A stretch of DNA of 19,819 nt from Thermoplasmata archaeon (GTDB lineage: Archaea; Thermoplasmatota; Thermoplasmata; Lutacidiplasmatales; UBA184). Shown here piece by piece: positions 7,472 to 13,038 of the stretch (its first letter is position 1; each line of letters begins with the position of its first letter). The position numbers were made by a program, and so were the translations under genes. Below the pieces are notes generated by a model. It worked only from the letters and a program-made list of their open reading frames with translations. It was not told the origin of the DNA and did not search any database. Location of the stretch: contig JASHSX010000002.1 of the NCBI GenBank assembly GCA_030040865.1, forward strand, positions 1 to 19,819, written 5' to 3'.

Positions 7472-7576
7472 GCCGCCGTAGCTCAGTAGGTAGAGCGCTC
7501 GGCTGTTAACCGAACGGTCAGCGGTTCAAACGGCGGGCGGTCCCGCGCCGCGCGCCGGAGACTCCGCTCGGCGGCG
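7472..7576 (+). tRNA. tRNA-Asn (GTT) interrupted by a T-loop intron
   Basis: The acceptor strands GCCGCCG (7472-7478) and CGGCGGC (7569-7575) pair fully. The D arm is 7481-7496. The anticodon arm is 7498-7514 with loop CTGTTAA (anticodon GTT at 7505-7507) and one C-A mismatch at its base. The T stem AGCGG (7520-7524) pairs fully with CCGCT (7564-7568). Read straight through, the T arm cannot close. Removing 7531-7562 restores the seven-base loop TTCAAAT, so the gene has an intron between positions 59 and 60. G7576 is the discriminator; CCA is not encoded. Confidence 0.9.
7531..7562 (+). other. 32-nt intron in the T loop of tRNA-Asn (position 59/60)
   Basis: The intron folds into a bulge-helix-bulge-like shape. 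The T stem is the exon helix. TTCA (7525-7528) faces GGAG (7557-7560) as the central helix, with two Watson-Crick pairs, one G-T wobble and one A-G mismatch. GGCG (7532-7535) pairs with CGCC (7553-7556) as the intron helix. The two three-base bulges are AAC (7529-7531) and ACT (7561-7563). Cutting each between its second and third base yields exactly the mature loop TTCAAAT. An inner stem GGCG/CGCC (7536-7539 with 7546-7549) caps the intron. Confidence 0.85.
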
Positions 7577-7611
7577 CCCCGGTCCGCTCCCGCCCGGCGG
7601 AAGCGAGGAAT

Positions 7612-7619
7612 CATTTACC
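7612..7619 (+). promoter_or_regulatory. Possible TATA box of the CAU-anticodon tRNA
   Basis: CATTTACC lies about 30 nt before the first base of the tRNA at 7646, in an otherwise GC-rich spacer, and suggests that this tRNA has its own promoter. Confidence 0.45.
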
Positions 7620-7645
7620 TCTCGGTCCGGCTAGCCTCCCGCCAG

Positions 7646-7719
7646 GGGCCCGTAGCTTAGCGGCCTAGAGCGTCCGGCTCATAACCGGTCGATCGGCGGT
7701 TCAAATCCGTCCGGGCCCA
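7646..7719 (+). tRNA. tRNA with CAU anticodon (elongator Met, or Ile2)
   Basis: A complete cloverleaf without an intron. The acceptor is GGGCCCG (7646-7652) with CGGGCCC (7712-7718) and discriminator A7719. The D arm is 7655-7671, the anticodon arm 7673-7689 with loop CTCATAA (anticodon CAT at 7680-7682), and the T arm GGCGG-TTCAAAT-CCGTC at 7695-7711. The initiator features of archaeal tRNA-Met (A1-U72 and three G-C pairs in the anticodon stem) are absent, so this is not the initiator. The GGGCCCG acceptor with A73 resembles isoleucine tRNAs, so it could be the AUA-reading tRNA-Ile2 whose C34 is changed to agmatidine. CCA is not encoded. Confidence 0.88.
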
Positions 7720-7788
7720 CCGGCGCGAAGCCGGGGAACCCTCGGGCGACGCGTCACGGAGAGCCGACCGTGCCCGCGCCCGGCAACG

Positions 7789-7797
7789 GTTATGCCG
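7789..7797 (+). promoter_or_regulatory. TATA box of the aldo/keto reductase (decides its start)
   Basis: GGTTATGCC is about 27 nt upstream of GTG 7818. Because a promoter cannot lie inside the coding region it drives, this argues for GTG 7818 over the in-frame start at 7770. Confidence 0.45.
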
Positions 7798-7817
7798 GCG
7801 GGACCGTTGCGGTCGGC

Positions 7818-8801
7818 GTGAAGACCCGACGTCTCGGGGCCCGCGGTCCCACCGTCTCCGCGCTCGGGCTCGGCTGCATGGGGATGTCCCAGTCGTACGG
7901 CACGTCCGATGCGGACGAGGCGAAGGCGACGCTCGCGCGCGCCCTCGACCTCGGGGTCACGTTCCTCGACACCGCGGACGTCTACGGCCCGTTCGTCAAC
8001 GAGGAGCTCGTGGGCCGGGCGATCGCGGATCGCCGGGACGACGTCGTCCTCGCGACCAAGTGCGGGCTCATCGCCGGGACGTCGGCCGGTCCCTCGATCG
8101 ACGGGAGCCCCGAGCATATCCGCGCGGCCTGCGACGCGAGCCTGCGTCGCCTCGGGGTGCGCACGATCGACCTCTACTACCTCCACCGCGTCGATCCCCG
8201 GGTCCCGATCGAGGCGAGCGTCGGCGCGATGGCCGAGCTCGTGACGGAGGGGAAGGTCCGGCACCTCGGCCTCTCGGAGGTCCGCCCCGAGACGCTGCGC
8301 CGGGCGCATGCCGTCCATCCGATCACGGCGGTCCAGAGCGAATACTCCCTCTGGACCCGCGACCCCGAGGACGGGATCCTCGAGGCGTGCCGCGAGCTCG
8401 GGGTCGGGTTCGTGCCGTTCAGCCCGCTCGGCCGGGGCTTCTGGTCCGGCACGATCCGGTCGGTGAGCGACCTCGGGGACGACGACTTCCGCCGGGAGCT
8501 CCCCCGGTTCCAGCCGGCGGCGTTCGCGCGGAACCTGGCGCTCGCCGACCGGGTCGCGGCGCTCGCGGCCGAGCGCGGATGCACGCCGTCCCAGCTCGCC
8601 CTCGCCTGGCTCCTCTCCCGGGGGGAGACGATCGTCCCGATCCCTGGGACGAAGCGCCGGAAGTACCTCGAGGAGAACGTGGGGGCCGTCGACCTGTCGC
8701 TCTCGCGGTCCGACACGGAACGGCTCGAGGCCGCCGTCCCCCGCAGCGAGGTCGTCGGCACCCGCTACCCGGCCGACCGGATGGCCACCGTCAACCGCTG
8801 A
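7818..8801 (+). CDS. Aldo/keto reductase
   Basis: A 327-residue NAD(P)H-dependent oxidoreductase with the (beta/alpha)8 fold. The catalytic tetrad is complete: Asp51 and Tyr56 in DTADVYG, Lys81 in ATKCG and His123 in YYLHRVD. The segment VSALGLGCMGMSQSYG (13-28) and the IPGTKRRKYLEENVGA cofactor-binding segment place it with the YajO/Tas-like or pyridoxal-reductase-like bacterial and archaeal AKRs. It reduces aldehydes or ketones to alcohols in the cytoplasm; the true substrate is unknown. The start GTG 7818 gives the usual KTRRLG first strand and fits a leaderless promoter. Its last 11 bp overlap the 3' end of the converging threonine synthase gene. Confidence 0.9.
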   Translation: MKTRRLGARGPTVSALGLGCMGMSQSYGTSDADEAKATLARALDLGVTFLDTADVYGPFVNEELVGRAIADRRDDVVLATKCGLIAGTSAGPSIDGSPEHIRAACDASLRRLGVRTIDLYYLHRVDPRVPIEASVGAMAELVTEGKVRHLGLSEVRPETLRRAHAVHPITAVQSEYSLWTRDPEDGILEACRELGVGFVPFSPLGRGFWSGTIRSVSDLGDDDFRRELPRFQPAAFARNLALADRVAALAAERGCTPSQLALAWLLSRGETIVPIPGTKRRKYLEENVGAVDLSLSRSDTERLEAAVPRSEVVGTRYPADRMATVNR

Positions 8802-9999
8802 CCCGGTCGGCGACCGACGTCTCGAGCTCCTCGATCGAGAACGGCAGTCCGGAGCCGGTGAGGTAGAGCAGGACCGTCTCCCCGGATCGGATCGCGCTTC
8901 GCGCCCGAAGCTCGGGAAGGGCGGCGTACGGCGCTGCCGCTTCGGGCGAGACGAAGAGTCCGTGGCGCACGGCGAGCGACCGCATCGCGGCGACGATGGA
9001 CCGGTCGGTCACGGTGGCCCCGGTGCCGCGGCTCGAGCGGACCGCCTCGAGGATCCGCTCCGACGCGAACGGCGCGGGGACGAGGAGGCCGGGGGCGATC
9101 GTCCGGGGGTCGGCCCACGGTACGACGCGCGGGGCCTCCTCCCGGATCGCCCGAACGACCGGCGCACACCCTTCCGGCTGGACGGCGATGAGCCGCGGTC
9201 GCCGCTCGATTAGACCGAGAGCCGCGAGCTCGTCGAAGGCCTTGCCCATGCCCACGAGCCCGGTCCCGCCGCCGGTCGGATAGACGATCGCGTCGGGAAC
9301 GGCCCCGAGCGCCCGGCTCTGCTCGAAGATCTCGAACCCCATCGTTTTCTTGCCCTCGAGCCGATACGGCTCGCGCAGCGTCGACATATCGAACGCCCCC
9401 CGCGCGGTCTCTCGGCTCCGAGCCGTCTCCCCGACCTCCTTGATCGTGCCGGGCGTACGGAAGACCTCGGCGCCGTAGGTCGACGCGTGTTCGACCATCG
9501 GTTTCGGCGTTCGCTCCGGCAGGTAGATGCGGGCGCGGAGTCCCGCCCTCGCCGCGTACGCGGCGAGGGCGACGCCGGCGTTGCCCGCGCTGGGGACGAA
9601 CAGATCGGTGAGCCCGAGCTCCCGCGCCCGGGAGACCGCGACCGCCATCCCCCGCGCTTTGAACGAGCCGGTCGGCAGGCCTCCGTCGTCCTTGGCCAGG
9701 AGCGTGATCCCCGGCGAACCGGGCGCCTCGCCGAGCCGGACGATCGGGGTGACCCCCTCCCCGAGACTGGCGATCGAGCTCGTGCGGCGGAGCGGCAGCA
9801 GCTCGGCGTACCGCCATAGGGTGGCGGGCCGGTCGGTGAGATGAGCGAGCCAGCTCCGGCCGTCCATGTCGCGGGTCGTGTACGCGGCGAACAGGGCGTG
9901 TCCGCAGGTCGGACAGGTCCCGTGGACCGAGTCGGCGTCGGTCGTCGTGCAGCAGGCCCGACACTCGAGCCCGGAGAGCCGCGAACCGGTCTCGGTCAC
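8791..9999 (-). CDS. thrC: Threonine synthase (PLP-dependent)
   Basis: A 402-residue fold-type II PLP enzyme that converts O-phosphohomoserine to threonine and phosphate. An N-terminal zinc-ribbon-like element has Cys13, Cys16, Cys29 and Cys32, common in archaeal threonine synthases. Lys114 in PTGSFKARG forms the Schiff base, SAGN (137-140) opens the substrate loop, PYRLEGKKTMGFEIFEQ (211-227) is a strong threonine synthase signature, and TGGGTG (242-247) binds the cofactor phosphate. SAGNAG replaces the more usual STGNTS, so a related activity such as threonine dehydratase-like lyase is not excluded. The start is GTG 9999. A 28 bp perfect palindrome lies inside the gene. Confidence 0.88.
   Translation of the reverse strand: MTETGSRLSGLECRACCTTTDADSVHGTCPTCGHALFAAYTTRDMDGRSWLAHLTDRPATLWRYAELLPLRRTSSIASLGEGVTPIVRLGEAPGSPGITLLAKDDGGLPTGSFKARGMAVAVSRARELGLTDLFVPSAGNAGVALAAYAARAGLRARIYLPERTPKPMVEHASTYGAEVFRTPGTIKEVGETARSRETARGAFDMSTLREPYRLEGKKTMGFEIFEQSRALGAVPDAIVYPTGGGTGLVGMGKAFDELAALGLIERRPRLIAVQPEGCAPVVRAIREEAPRVVPWADPRTIAPGLLVPAPFASERILEAVRSSRGTGATVTDRSIVAAMRSLAVRHGLFVSPEAAAPYAALPELRARSAIRSGETVLLYLTGSGLPFSIEELETSVADRVSG
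9544..9571. repeat. Perfect 28 bp palindrome inside thrC
   Basis: The left arm CGCCCTCGCCGCGT (9544-9557) is followed at once by its exact reverse complement (9558-9571), with no spacer. It lies in the codons for the Ala-rich helix (ALAAYAARA) after the SAGN motif. Part of the match comes from GC-rich alanine codons, but full symmetry over 28 bp needs a specific codon choice at nearly every position. Confidence 0.85.
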
Positions 10000-10049
10000 C
10001 GACCGGTCCGGACGGCGAGAGCGCGGAGAGGCGCTCCCGCGGAGCTACG

Positions 10050-10058
10050 GGAAAAACG
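10050..10058 (-). terminator. Possible oligo-T terminator after the Cys-rich HesB-like gene
   Basis: The minus strand has a run of five T flanked by GC-rich DNA about 30 nt after the HesB-like stop codon. Archaeal RNA polymerase ends transcription at short T runs, and T runs are rare in this window. Weak evidence. Confidence 0.3.
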
Positions 10059-10087
10059 GCGGAAGGGGTTGGACGCGGAGCGGGCGG

Positions 10088-10528
10088 TTACCCGCAACCG
10101 CAGCCACCGGCGCCGCAGCCGCACCCACCGGCCTCGGCCGCTGCGGGGCGCTCGGCCCCGGGGCCCTCGGACAGTTGGGGCGCGGTGATCTTGAAGCCGG
10201 TGGCGTTCAGGTCCGAGACGTAGTCGATCCGGGCGCCGTTCAGCATCTCGGCGCTCAGGTCGTCGACCACGATCGAGAAGCCGTCGATCCGGACGACGCG
10301 GTCGCCCGAACGGGGCTGGTCGAACGCCATCCCGAACGAGGGACCGCCGCCCGAGCCCCCGCCGCTTCCGCAGCCGCACCCGCCCCCGCCGGAGCCGCAG
10401 CATCCGCCGCCGCCCCCCTCCTGCAGGTAGACGCGCACCGCGGTACCGGGCTTCTGGCTCTTGATCAGATCCCGTACCTGGTCCTGCGCTTCTTTGGTGA
10501 CTTCGAGTTTGATCCCACTATCGTTCAT
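10088..10528 (-). CDS. HesB/IscA-like protein with Cys/Gly-rich insert and tail
   Basis: A 146-residue A-type Fe-S carrier relative. The core matches the neighbouring IscA: KLEVTKEAQDQVRDLI, VRVYLQEGG, FGMAFDQPRSGD, GFSIVVDD and GFKITAP. Two features are odd. Where IscA has one Cys in GGCSG, this protein has a glycine-rich stretch at about 37-62 carrying Cys43, Cys44, Cys51 and Cys53. The C-terminal CxC has become a repeated GCGCG tail with Cys136, Cys138, Cys143 and Cys145. Eight cysteines, all in flexible Gly segments, suggest binding of a cluster or metal ion (inferred). The ATG at 10528 follows a GAGGAGGG ribosome binding site; an in-frame TTG six codons earlier is less likely. It lies 75 bp downstream of iscA with its own TATA box. 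Confidence 0.85.
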   Translation of the reverse strand: MNDSGIKLEVTKEAQDQVRDLIKSQKPGTAVRVYLQEGGGGGCCGSGGGGCGCGSGGGSGGGPSFGMAFDQPRSGDRVVRIDGFSIVVDDLSAEMLNGARIDYVSDLNATGFKITAPQLSEGPGAERPAAAEAGGCGCGAGGCGCG

Positions 10529-10549
10529 GCCTGGGGCCCTCCTCAATCT

Positions 10550-10568
10550 CCCCGTTCCAAGAACGGGG
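10550..10568. repeat. 19 bp inverted repeat at the HesB-like promoter (operator candidate)
   Basis: CCCCGTTC and GAACGGGG are perfect 8 bp arms around CAA. With the TATA box at 10574-10581 on the minus strand, transcription should start near 10553, so the repeat covers the expected initiation region. A third copy of one half (GAACGGG, 10594-10600) lies on the other side of the TATA box. This fits a dimeric repressor site; an RNA hairpin in the leader is the alternative. Confidence 0.55.
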
Positions 10569-10573
10569 CGCGC

Positions 10574-10583
10574 CCTATAAAGT
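10574..10583 (-). promoter_or_regulatory. TATA box of the HesB-like gene
   Basis: On the minus strand ACTTTATAGG is the best TATA match in the window, lying about 50 nt before the ATG at 10528. The expected start site near 10553 falls inside the 19 bp inverted repeat. Confidence 0.6.
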
Positions 10584-10603
10584 CCCGGCCCTCGAACGGG
10601 CGA

Positions 10604-10933
10604 TCAGGCCGAGAACGACTTCCCGCAGGAGCAGGTCTCCTTCGCGTTCGGGTTGTAGATCTTGAAGCCGGACGCCTCGAGACCCAGGAGGAAGTCGACC
10701 TTGACGCCCTCCAGGAGGGGCGCGCTCGCCCGGTCGACGACGACCTTGAGCGTCCCGTCCTGGAACGCGACCTCGTCGCCGGATTCCTGGCGGTCGAAGG
10801 TCATGCCGTAGGTGAGGCCCGAGCAGCCCCCGCCCTGCACGTAGAGCCGGAGCGCGGAGTCGGGCTTGCCCTGCTTCTGCATGATCTTGAGGACCTGGTC
10901 CCGCGCGCTCGGCGTGACCTCGATCGAGACCAT
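10604..10933 (-). CDS. A-type iron-sulfur cluster carrier (IscA/ErpA/SufA family)
   Basis: A 109-residue protein of typical family length. The three cluster ligands are in place: Cys37 in GGGCSGLTYGM, and Cys101 and Cys103 in the C-terminal CSCGKSF. Other family marks are SGDEV, VVVDRAS, and GFKIYNPNA before the CxC. A-type carriers accept Fe-S clusters from scaffolds and pass them to client enzymes in the cytoplasm; in this window possible clients include the radical SAM protein and the Cas4-like nuclease (inference). The ATG at 10933 has a GGAGG ribosome binding site at 10941-10945. It is divergent from the glutamine amidotransferase gene. Which named subtype (IscA, ErpA or SufA) cannot be decided. 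Confidence 0.93.
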   Translation of the reverse strand: MVSIEVTPSARDQVLKIMQKQGKPDSALRLYVQGGGCSGLTYGMTFDRQESGDEVAFQDGTLKVVVDRASAPLLEGVKVDFLLGLEASGFKIYNPNAKETCSCGKSFSA

Positions 10934-10942
10934 CGTGCTCGC

Positions 10943-10964
10943 CTCCGGACGTTGCTAGCCGGAG
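10943..10964. repeat. Inverted repeat upstream of the A-type carrier gene
   Basis: CTCCGG (10943-10948) and CCGGAG (10959-10964) flank a 10-base spacer. A CTTAAG TATA-like sequence at 10971-10976 predicts transcription of the leftward gene from about 10948, so the repeat overlaps the start region, as in the next gene's promoter, though its sequence differs. It also contains the ribosome binding site, so it could act at RNA level. Confidence 0.35.
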
Positions 10965-11021
10965 TGGCCGCTTAAGAGTTTGCTGGCGGAAGGGTGACCG
11001 GACCCGGCCCATCGGCCGAGG

Positions 11022-11029
11022 TTTATCTA
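11022..11029 (+). promoter_or_regulatory. TATA box of the glutamine amidotransferase (leaderless)
   Basis: TTTATCTA is centred about 27 nt before ATG 11052, the distance expected for a leaderless archaeal mRNA. It supports ATG 11052 over the GTG at 11040. Confidence 0.6.
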
Positions 11030-11051
11030 CGTCCCGGGGGTGGCCGCCGCC

Positions 11052-11912
11052 ATGTGCCGATTGTTCGCCCAACTCTCCGTCGGGGCGGAATCGCCCGAGC
11101 CGTGGCTCGTCTCCCGACCCCGATCGCTGCTGGCCCAGTCGAACGGGGATCCGGAGCACCTCCAGAAGGACGGTTGGGGCATCGGCTGGCTGACCGACGG
11201 GGGTCGCGCCCGGGTCGAGAAGGGCACGGACGGTGCGTACGAGAGCGCCGACCGGTTCCGGGCCGTGGCGAAGGAGGCCGATGGGCCGCTCGTCATCGGC
11301 CACCTCCGGCACGCGAGCAATCCGCTCCACCTCCCGAACGACCAGCTGATCGGGCTCGCGAACTCGCAGCCGTTCGAGAACCATACGCAGCTCTTCGCGC
11401 ACAACGGGTCGATCCCGTTCCCGACCGAGACCCGCCCGTTCACGGGGCTCCACGAACCGAAGATCCGCGGCGTCAACGACAGCGAGGTGCTGTTCTGGCT
11501 GCTCGTACGGAACACCGAGGAACACAACGATCCGCTCCTCGGCTACGTCCGCACGGTCGAGGACCTCTACCGAGTGTGGGAGTCGAAGGGGCGGCCAGCG
11601 CTCCCGCCGTTCTCCGGCCTCAACGTCGTCTTCGCCCGCGGCCCCGATGAGCTGTACGCCTTCTGTCTCTGGACCGGAGACCACGGCACCGGGCTGCTCG
11701 ACCCGCACCGCCGGTACTACGAGATGACCTACCAGGTCGCCCCGCACCGCGTGCTCGTCGGGAGCGAACCGTTCGACCACGAGCCGGGGGTGTGGCGCTC
11801 GCTGTCGAACGCCACCTACCTCGCCGCCCACCGTCGGAACGGTCGCATCGACGTCACGACCGGCCCCATCCCGATCCCCCGCGAGATCGAGCTTCGCCCC
11901 CTCGCGGCGTAG
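11052..11912 (+). CDS. Class II glutamine amidotransferase domain protein
   Basis: A 286-residue Ntn-hydrolase-fold protein. The start at 11052 puts Cys at position 2 (MCRLFAQ), which becomes the N-terminal nucleophile after Met removal. The upstream GTG at 11040 would bury it. GHLRHAS (83-89) and FAHNGSIP near 118-125 are the glutamine-binding segments of the family, and DGWGIGW (40-46) is typical of YafJ/EgtC-like members. These proteins hydrolyse glutamine or related gamma-glutamyl amides; free-standing members have largely unknown partners, EgtC acting in ergothioneine synthesis. No EgtB or EgtD gene is visible here. The next gene starts 36 bp downstream and is probably cotranscribed, making it the best candidate partner. 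Confidence 0.88.
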   Translation: MCRLFAQLSVGAESPEPWLVSRPRSLLAQSNGDPEHLQKDGWGIGWLTDGGRARVEKGTDGAYESADRFRAVAKEADGPLVIGHLRHASNPLHLPNDQLIGLANSQPFENHTQLFAHNGSIPFPTETRPFTGLHEPKIRGVNDSEVLFWLLVRNTEEHNDPLLGYVRTVEDLYRVWESKGRPALPPFSGLNVVFARGPDELYAFCLWTGDHGTGLLDPHRRYYEMTYQVAPHRVLVGSEPFDHEPGVWRSLSNATYLAAHRRNGRIDVTTGPIPIPREIELRPLAA

Positions 11913-11948
11913 CGCGTCGACCGACCCGCGAGGCGGGAGGGTCCTCGG

Positions 11949-12839
11949 GTGCCGAGCGAACTCCTCTCGGGACCCGACCTCGGGGGAGGGTACCTCCACC
12001 AGCTGTCCCTCGATCGGACCGACGACAGCACGACCTTCACCTACCACGCCCAGGAGGGCGGGCTCGACGCGAACGGGCCTCCCGTCGGCCCGCTGGCGCC
12101 GTTCGGCTACGTGCATCCGGGTTCTCCGTGCCAGTTCGGAGGTCCCCGTTGTTGGCACCGCCGCTTCCTGCTGCCGTTCGCCGAGATCCCTCGAGTTCGG
12201 GCCGCCTACAACCGGTCGCGTTTCGTCCTCGACGCCATGCTCGGGCAGGTATACGGGGGCACGCCGGTGCCGATCGAAGCCACCCTCGCCGAGATCGTGC
12301 GGAGGCTCCCGCCGACGGCCGGCCCGGACGCCCCCGAGTGGTACGTCGGCGGTTCCACCGCGGTGTGGCTGCTCGGGGCAGAGCTCGGGCCCCACGACCT
12401 CGATCTCGGTGCCTCCCGGGACGGGGTCGACCGGCTCGGGGCCCGGTTGCAGGAGTATCTCATCGAACCGGTCGCGACGACGGACTGGCCCGTCGGCCGG
12501 ATCGTCCGGGGGGGCCGGGCGTTCGTGGGTACGTTCCGCGAAGGGACCCGCGTCGAGTGGGCGGTCCCGCTGAGCCCGGCGCCGGACGACGGGCCCGGGG
12601 GAGTGCGCCGCGTCCCGGCACTGTTCCACGGTACGGAGCTCCCGGTAGAACGTCCCGAGTATGCGCTCGTCCGCACCGCCGAGAAGGGGGACCTTGACCG
12701 ACTGGCGCCGATCGCGCGCGTGGTGCGTCGGCTGGGCACCGACGAGGAGCTTCTCGAGCGTCTGTTGGCCCGACCCTCGGTGAGCCCTCCCGCACGAGAG
12801 GCGGCGCGCCGGGCTCTCGCCGGGCCGGAGGTCCGATGA
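11949..12839 (+). CDS. Nucleotidyltransferase-like protein of unknown function
   Basis: A 296-residue protein I do not recognise as a named family. Residues 131-205 look like a minimal nucleotidyltransferase core: YVGGSTAVWLLG (132-143) with the Gly-Gly-Ser turn, then PHDLDL (148-153) with an Asp-x-Asp metal pair, and a possible third carboxylate Glu203 in RVEW. The N-terminal part has CQFGGPRCWHRRF (61-73), a Cys-Cys-His cluster that could bind metal. A C-terminal helical region (220-296) follows. It may transfer a nucleotide to a small molecule or protein (inferred). The GTG start at 11949 follows a GGGAGG ribosome binding site, 36 bp after the amidotransferase. Confidence 0.7.
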   Translation: MPSELLSGPDLGGGYLHQLSLDRTDDSTTFTYHAQEGGLDANGPPVGPLAPFGYVHPGSPCQFGGPRCWHRRFLLPFAEIPRVRAAYNRSRFVLDAMLGQVYGGTPVPIEATLAEIVRRLPPTAGPDAPEWYVGGSTAVWLLGAELGPHDLDLGASRDGVDRLGARLQEYLIEPVATTDWPVGRIVRGGRAFVGTFREGTRVEWAVPLSPAPDDGPGGVRRVPALFHGTELPVERPEYALVRTAEKGDLDRLAPIARVVRRLGTDEELLERLLARPSVSPPAREAARRALAGPEVR

Positions 12840-13038
12840 GCCCCCCTCTCGCGGCGGCGACGCGGAGCTTCCCCTCGAAGCGTTCGCTTATGGCGTTCCG
12901 AGGGAGTCGCCCTCGGCGGATTCTTGGCGAATTGCCCGATGGCGTGCCCGCGTTCCCCGGTCTCTCGGTCCCCGTACCGCCCCCCACGCCGTCCGGGGGC
13001 GTCCGCGACGCCAGAACCCGAGCCCTGCGCGGAGTGAG
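12840..13038. other. Spacer before the duplicated membrane operon
   Basis: About 200 bp between the nucleotidyltransferase-like gene and the membrane operon. A 68-codon frame fills it with ATGA overlaps at both ends (12836-13042), but its translation is Pro/Arg-rich and its third-position GC is clearly lower than in neighbouring genes, so it is probably not translated. GCTTATGG at 12886-12893 is a weak TATA candidate that would give the operon a long leader. Confidence 0.4.

Noticed and set aside
7472..7541. tRNA-Asn as a broken pseudogene lacking half of the T stem
   Set aside because: The missing T-stem half, the full acceptor strand and the discriminator occur 32 nt further on, with a bulge-helix-bulge-like fold at the junctions. 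An intron explains every base better than decay.
10550..10568. Inverted repeat as a bacterial-type terminator of the A-type carrier gene
   Set aside because: No T run follows the hairpin on the transcribed strand, and archaea do not generally rely on hairpins. Its position at the next gene's start site fits an operator better.
10575..12629. 684-codon open frame on the minus strand
   Set aside because: It crosses the A-type carrier gene, a promoter region and two well-supported plus-strand genes. Its translation is low-complexity and highly charged.
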